In this document: piece after piece, positions 35,020-38,648 of the stretch
How positions within the stretch are numbered: position 1 is the stretch's first letter
How the letters are laid out: each line of letters opens with the position of its first letter
Assembly (NCBI GenBank): GCA_026391525.1
Contig: JAPLEF010000144.1
Span: 1-38,648, forward strand
Reading direction: 5' to 3'
DNA from: Sphingobacteriales bacterium
GTDB taxonomy: Bacteria; Bacteroidota; Bacteroidia; Chitinophagales; Chitinophagaceae
DNA: 38,648 bases
Made by a program: the position numbers and the translations under genes
Notes under the pieces: model-generated
Told to the model about the DNA's origin: nothing
Seen by the model: the letters and a program-made list of their open reading frames with translations, nothing else
Databases searched by the model: none

Positions 35020-35103
35020 TAGGAATAACCTGACGAATTGCGCAATTGATCACCTGCCAACAGACTGTGGATATGTCAAACCTTCCGAAATCAATAATGG
35101 CTG

Positions 35104-35111
35104 TAAATTTG
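35104..35111 (+). promoter_or_regulatory. Probable -7 box of trxA
   Basis: TAAATTTG is a full match to TAnnTTTG and lies 39 bases before the ATG. I do not see a clear TTTG at the -33 position. Confidence 0.45.
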
Positions 35112-35150
35112 TACCTCTTTAACTATCATTAATATTAAATCATTTCTATC

Positions 35151-35468
35151 ATGGCATTAGAATTCACAGACGCAAATTTCAAAACTGAAGTATTGGATTC
35201 CAATCAATTATCGGTTATAGACTTTTGGGCAGAATGGTGCGGCCCTTGCCGTGCAATCGGACCGGTAATAGAAGAATTGTCGAAAGAATACGCAGGTACT
35301 GTTAAAATCGGTAAAGTAAATGTTGACCATAATCCTCAGGTTTCAATGAATTATGGTATAACCAGTATTCCGGCGATACTTTTTGTAAAAAATGGCGAAG
35401 TAGTTGATAAGATAGTTGGAGCCCAACCAAAATCAAACTTTGTGAAAAAGATTGAAGCTCATAAATAA
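35151..35468 (+). CDS. trxA: Thioredoxin
   Basis: 105 residues, with the redox-active WCGPC at 30-34 ([10 protein letters not shown]). The cis-proline segment TSIPAIL and the ending [25 protein letters not shown] are typical of a short cytosolic thioredoxin. Its substrates include ribonucleotide reductase and MsrA-type enzymes; msrA is elsewhere in the window. A -7 box TAAATTTG precedes it and a strong terminator follows. Confidence 0.96.
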   Translation: MALEFTDANFKTEVLDSNQLSVIDFWAEWCGPCRAIGPVIEELSKEYAGTVKIGKVNVDHNPQVSMNYGITSIPAILFVKNGEVVDKIVGAQPKSNFVKKIEAHK

Positions 35469-35563
35469 TGAGCTTTGAAACAAAAGAAGAAGCTATCTCA
35501 TAACTAAAAAATGGCGCTGAGATTTGCTTTAACGACTTTCCTTCTCCGATAGGGATACGAATA

Positions 35564-35601
35564 AAAAGAGGCTGTCTCGTACTTATGATACAGCCTCTTT
35601 T
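35564..35601. terminator. Bidirectional terminator between trxA and the nucleoside transporter
   Basis: AAAAGAGGCTGT (35564-35575) and ACAGCCTCTTTT (35590-35601) form a perfect 12-bp stem with a 14-base loop. A-rich before and T-rich after, so it can work on both strands for the convergent genes. Confidence 0.8.
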
Positions 35602-35627
35602 AAATGCAAGAAATACAATTACCTTCT

Positions 35628-36881
35628 TTAGTGCCGGTAAGAGATTTGGTCTGCTTCTTCTTCAGGAAAATGCCTGTATTTGAATAAGAGTGGAAAAAAT
35701 ACAGCCAATACCAAAGCATATCCTGCAAACACAATCCAGATCATCGACCAATCTTTTACTCCGTTCTTTGTAAAATAATCTACTACCCATCCGCTTCCGA
35801 TACCTCCGATTACAGCTCCAAAGCCATTGGTAACCATCATGAATAAACCCTGGGCACTGGCACGCATGGAAGTAGGCGTTTCTTTTTCTACAAACAAGGA
35901 ACCGGAGATATTAAAAAAGTCGAATGCCATACCATAAACAATCATGGATAAAAAGAGGAAAAACACTCCTCCGCCGGGATCACCCAATGAAAATAACCCG
36001 AAGCGGAATACCCATGCCAATATACTCATCAGCATCACCTTCTTGATGCCAAATTTCTTAAGGAAAAACGGGATGGTTAAAATAAAAAGCGTCTCCGAAA
36101 TTTGCGATAAAGAAAGCATGAGCAGTGGATGCTTAACTACAAAGGAATCCTTGAAATCGTTGTTCAAACCAAAATCCCGAAGAAAACTATCGCCAAAAGT
36201 ATTGGTGATTTGCAGCGCAGCACCTAATAACATGGAAAATAAAAAAAAGATAGCCATCCTGGGCTGACGAAAAAGCACGAAAGCATCCAACCCGAGTGAT
36301 GAAAGCCAGGTTCCTTTTTTCGTTTGGCCGGGAGGTACACATGCAGGAATGGTAAAACTATACAAGCCCATAATGATTGAAGCGGTTGCTGCAACGTAAA
36401 ACTGGGCCTGTGTTTTTGCAAAACCGGTAAGGTCAACCATCCACATGGCGCAAATAAACCCAATGGTTCCCCAAACCCTGATGGGAGGAAATGTTTTAAT
36501 GATGTCGTAATTTTTTTGATCCAATACCCTGTAAGAAACGGAATTATTCATAGAAATGGTAGGCATGTAGGCCATCGAATTCAAAAGCATTGCAATGAAC
36601 ATCATACCGGGATCTTTTATCGTAGATGCCCAGAGTAAACAACCTGCACCAAAAAGGTGACAAATGCCGAGGAGTTTTTCAGCATTCACCCAGCGATCGG
36701 CCACAATACCCATTAATGCCGGCATGAATAGCGACGCAATGCCCAAAGTGGAAAATACTTTTCCTATTTCTAAACCTGAAAACCCCATTGAAAAAAGGTA
36801 TCCACCGGTTGAAATCAGCCAGGAACCCCAAATAAAAAATTGCAAAAAACTCAATAAGATAAGACGTTGCTTAACATTCAT
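35628..36881 (-). CDS. NupG-type nucleoside:proton symporter (MFS)
   Basis: 417 residues with 12 hydrophobic helices. The opening LSFLQFFIWGSWLISTGGY and the AYMPTISMNNSVSYRVLDQ segment are characteristic of the nucleoside:H+ symporter family (NupG, XapB). Imports nucleosides, possibly purine ones. It is divergent from mqnE; the 171-base intergenic region holds a perfect 8-bp inverted repeat (36917-36939) just upstream of this gene. It faces trxA with a shared terminator. Confidence 0.88.
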   Translation of the reverse strand: MNVKQRLILLSFLQFFIWGSWLISTGGYLFSMGFSGLEIGKVFSTLGIASLFMPALMGIVADRWVNAEKLLGICHLFGAGCLLWASTIKDPGMMFIAMLLNSMAYMPTISMNNSVSYRVLDQKNYDIIKTFPPIRVWGTIGFICAMWMVDLTGFAKTQAQFYVAATASIIMGLYSFTIPACVPPGQTKKGTWLSSLGLDAFVLFRQPRMAIFFLFSMLLGAALQITNTFGDSFLRDFGLNNDFKDSFVVKHPLLMLSLSQISETLFILTIPFFLKKFGIKKVMLMSILAWVFRFGLFSLGDPGGGVFFLFLSMIVYGMAFDFFNISGSLFVEKETPTSMRASAQGLFMMVTNGFGAVIGGIGSGWVVDYFTKNGVKDWSMIWIVFAGYALVLAVFFPLLFKYRHFPEEEADQISYRH

Positions 36882-36916
36882 ATCAGGTAAACTTTAAAAT
36901 GGTAAGTTAGCTATTT

Positions 36917-36939
36917 ATCATGAATTTACCTTTCATGAT
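36917..36939. promoter_or_regulatory. Operator-like inverted repeat between nucleoside transporter and mqnE
   Basis: ATCATGAA (36917-36924), TTTACCT spacer, TTCATGAT (36932-36939): a perfect 8-bp inverted repeat with a seven-base spacer, as expected for a dimeric regulator. It lies 36-58 bases upstream of the NupG-type gene start and ~115 from mqnE, so the transporter is the likelier target. Confidence 0.45.
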
Positions 36940-37029
36940 TTCGTAATCCGGTTGAACAGCTATCATTGAAAAACAACAGGATTACTTTTTATTAAGTATT
37001 ATGATGATTAAAAAAGGAGTCATTCAGTG

Positions 37030-37037
37030 TAAATTTG
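37030..37037 (+). promoter_or_regulatory. Probable -7 box of mqnE
   Basis: TAAATTTG matches TAnnTTTG fully, ending 15 bases before the ATG at 37053. The -33 region is weak. The TTG within the box opens a longer frame but is not a plausible start. Confidence 0.5.
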
Positions 37038-37052
37038 CACAAAGTAATTTTC

Positions 37053-38207
37053 ATGAACGCATCGAACAGTGTAGGTATCTCAGCAATTTCAGAAACCGAT
37101 TTAACCCCAATCGCTGATAAAGTATATGCTGGCGTCAGGATCTCAGACGAAGAAGCCCTTTTACTTTTTGAAAAAGGCAGCTTGGGGTTTACCGGAGCAC
37201 TGGCAAATTTCATCCGTGAAAAAAAACATGGCAACACCACTTATTTCAACAGGAATTTCCACATTGAACCTACCAACGTTTGTGTATTCAGTTGTACATT
37301 TTGCGCATACTCCCGTTTATATGCCAATAGGGAGGAAGGATGGGAACTGAGTATCAACCAGATGGTAGACCTGGTAAAATCGTATGATGGAAAACCCATC
37401 ACTGAAGTTCATATTGTTGGCGGTGTACACCCTAAAATGAATATGGCTTATTTCATAGAACTCATTCAGAAAATAAAAGCCCATCGGCCAGGATTACATG
37501 TGAAAGCATTCACCGCAGTAGAATTGGATTATATGTTCCGAAAAGCAAAGTTATCCAACGAAGAAGGCCTAAGGCAGTTGCAGGCAGCAGGTTTGGAATC
37601 TTTGCCCGGTGGTGGCGCCGAAATTTTCCATCCGGATATCCGAAACCAAATTGCAGCCGATAAGGTAAGCGGAGAAGGATGGCTCAACATTCATGAAACC
37701 GCCCATAAGCTGGGCATGCACAGCAACGCTACCCTTCTTTATGGCCATATTGAAAGCTTCGTTCACCGGATTGACCACATGCGTAAGTTGCGCGACCTGC
37801 AGGATCGTACCGGAGGGTTCAACACCTTTATCCCATTAAAATTCAGGAATGAAAACAATGATATGAGTTATGTACCCGAATCTTCGGTTGCTGAGGATAT
37901 GAGGATGTACGCCATATCAAGAATTTACCTCGATAACTTCCCTCACCTGAAAGCTTACTGGCCGATGCTGGGCAGGCAGCATGCACAACTTTCGTTATCT
38001 TTCGGCGTAAACGACATCGATGGCACGATAGACGACAGCACCAAGATTTATAGCATGGCAGGCAGCGAAGAACAAACGCCTACCATGACTACAACTGAAC
38101 TGGTTCGTTTGATAAAACAAGCGAAAAGAAGGCCGGTAGAAAGAGATACCCTTTACAATGAATTGAATGATTTCAGCGAACTAACGGAAATGGATATACT
38201 AAATTAA
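37053..38207 (+). CDS. mqnE: Aminofutalosine synthase (radical SAM, futalosine menaquinone pathway)
   Basis: Joins 3-[(1-carboxyvinyl)oxy]benzoate to SAM to give aminofutalosine in the alternative menaquinone pathway. 384 residues from the ATG at 37053. The radical-SAM cluster cysteines are C77, C81 and C84 (CVFSCTFC, followed by AYSR). Other family phrases are EVHIVGGVHP, GLESLPGGGAEIF and the C-terminal half with PMLGRQHAQLSLSFGVNDIDGTI. It resembles MqnC too; the VGGVHP and GGGAEIF pattern favours MqnE. It has a -7 box immediately upstream, and a small protein follows 37 bases downstream. Other mqn genes are not in the window. Confidence 0.92.
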   Translation: MNASNSVGISAISETDLTPIADKVYAGVRISDEEALLLFEKGSLGFTGALANFIREKKHGNTTYFNRNFHIEPTNVCVFSCTFCAYSRLYANREEGWELSINQMVDLVKSYDGKPITEVHIVGGVHPKMNMAYFIELIQKIKAHRPGLHVKAFTAVELDYMFRKAKLSNEEGLRQLQAAGLESLPGGGAEIFHPDIRNQIAADKVSGEGWLNIHETAHKLGMHSNATLLYGHIESFVHRIDHMRKLRDLQDRTGGFNTFIPLKFRNENNDMSYVPESSVAEDMRMYAISRIYLDNFPHLKAYWPMLGRQHAQLSLSFGVNDIDGTIDDSTKIYSMAGSEEQTPTMTTTELVRLIKQAKRRPVERDTLYNELNDFSELTEMDILN

Positions 38208-38244
38208 AGCTATCTAAAATAAACAAGTACAACATCCTCCACAT

Positions 38245-38505
38245 ATGCAACCGGTAAAAATCAATCTCCCGATAACGGGCACAGCAGAAGAACTCGTCAA
38301 CAAAGCAAGGATGGCAGTTGAAAAGCAATCCGGCCGTTTTACAGGTGATGATAATCAGGGAAGTTTCTCGCTTCAGGTTATGGGTTCAGCAATTGCCGGC
38401 GAATACTTTGTAGATGGGCAGGAACTCATCATTTCCATAACAGAAAAACCATTTTTCGTACCGGCCAGTGTAATTGAGAAATTCCTCCTCAGTCAGGTGA
38501 GTTAA
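38245..38505 (+). CDS. Small conserved protein of unknown function
   Basis: 86 residues. It has an alternating beta/alpha pattern: MQPVKINLPITGTAEELVNKARMAVE, then FTGDDNQGSFSLQVMGSAIAGEYFVDGQELIISITEKPFFVPASVIEKFLL. I recognise it as a type common in Bacteroidota with no assigned role; its shape resembles the polyhydroxyalkanoate-system/PHA_gran_rgn family, but this is only a similarity. It is probably co-transcribed with mqnE (37-base gap), which does not by itself show a link to menaquinone. Confidence 0.65.
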   Translation: MQPVKINLPITGTAEELVNKARMAVEKQSGRFTGDDNQGSFSLQVMGSAIAGEYFVDGQELIISITEKPFFVPASVIEKFLLSQVS

Positions 38506-38549
38506 TCTTATAGGATTAGGTATTTGAATCTCGAAGATAAAATAAATAG

Positions 38550-38580
38550 TTGTACAAATCTAATATATTTAGTATTTTAG
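38550..38580 (+). promoter_or_regulatory. Promoter of the transposase gene within an inverted repeat
   Basis: TTG (38550-38552), 20 bases and TATTTTAG (38573-38580), seven of eight matches to the -7 box when the wobble positions are counted. The -7 box lies in the loop of the inverted repeat 38560-38595. Confidence 0.5.
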
Positions 38581-38595
38581 TGCTAAATATATTAG
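38560..38595. repeat. Perfect 13-bp inverted repeat before the transposase
   Basis: CTAATATATTTAG (38560-38572), ten-base loop TATTTTAGTG, CTAAATATATTAG (38583-38595). It ends two bases before the transposase ATG. It could be an operator, or an RNA hairpin that blocks expression from readthrough transcripts. Confidence 0.7.
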
Positions 38596-38597
38596 TT

Positions 38598-38648
38598 ATG
38601 TTTAAAGGTATAAATGCAATTGAGTTTTCTAAGCGTTTCCAGACCAAT
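38598..38648 (+). CDS. IS1595-family transposase, N-terminal fragment (window end)
   Basis: The ATG at 38598 opens MFKGINAIEFSKRFQTN, which resembles the start of IS1595/ISXO2-type transposases of Bacteroidota (typically followed by a zinc-ribbon with CxxC). Only 17 residues are visible, so the assignment is tentative and completeness cannot be judged. The left terminal inverted repeat of the element is not recognised, but it should lie between 38506 and 38560. Confidence 0.6.
   Translation, partial: MFKGINAIEFSKRFQTN

Noticed and set aside
35036-35047. 12-bp palindrome AATTGCGCAATT
   Set aside because: Short, no partner sites, and no clear relation to the trxA promoter at 35104.
1-38648. 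CRISPR array, tRNA or rRNA genes, prophage or toxin-antitoxin pair
   Set aside because: I looked for direct repeats with spacers, cloverleaf-like sequence and paired small ORFs; none was convincing.

Overview
This window looks like chromosomal DNA from a member of the Bacteroidota, most likely close to the Chitinophagaceae. The assignment is inferred, not proven. The signs are a large exported protein with a type IX secretion (T9SS) type A sorting tail, several promoters of the TTTG-N20-TAnnTTTG type used by this phylum, weak or absent Shine-Dalgarno sequences, a DUF2851 gene, a futalosine-pathway menaquinone gene (mqnE), and a DUF2520/KdsC/UbiA/Maf gene neighbourhood that I recognise from this group. 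Almost everything is housekeeping or conserved-accessory. I found no CRISPR array, no tRNA or rRNA gene, and no prophage or obvious defence island.

Layout. 1-635: the end of a small ORF, then about 470 bases with no convincing gene but with a nested RNA hairpin and a possible gene remnant. 636-6449: a carbohydrate locus, with glgA-glgC (glycogen synthesis) on the minus strand divergent from a FucP/GluP-type sugar transporter and a ROK-family sugar kinase. Together these could import a hexose, phosphorylate it and store the carbon as glycogen. 6463-10027: lipoyl synthase, an outer-membrane protein, an OsmC peroxidase and DUF2851. 10134-14504: a minus-strand series Maf, UbiA prenyltransferase, KdsC-like phosphatase, IscX, [2Fe-2S] ferredoxin and DUF2520 reductase-like protein, interrupted by a plus-strand GyrI-like lipoprotein.

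14524-21159 (plus strand): alpha/beta hydrolase, DNA topoisomerase I, a YcxB-like membrane protein, a transglutaminase-like protein and two outer-membrane proteins. 21217-23814 (minus): a MutS2 homologue without an Smr nuclease domain, and a PPC/DUF296 protein. 23929-26950: MsrA and the T9SS cargo protein, closed by a good terminator. 27001-31116: an orphan peptide-binding lipoprotein, an M1 metallopeptidase and an NlpC/P60 hydrolase. 31396-35468: the replicative polymerase dnaE, with a perfect DnaA box upstream, and thioredoxin. 35628-38505: a NupG-type nucleoside transporter divergent from mqnE and a small conserved protein. The window ends in the first 17 codons of an apparent IS1595-family transposase, preceded by a perfect 13-bp inverted repeat that brackets its -7 box.

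No wholly new system is evident. The points most worth a second look are the ROK kinase that has lost its zinc cysteines, the sugar transporter with a large inserted module, the UbiA/Maf/KdsC/DUF2520 cluster, the Smr-less MutS2, the GyrI-like fold on an exported lipoprotein, and several palindromes in control regions.
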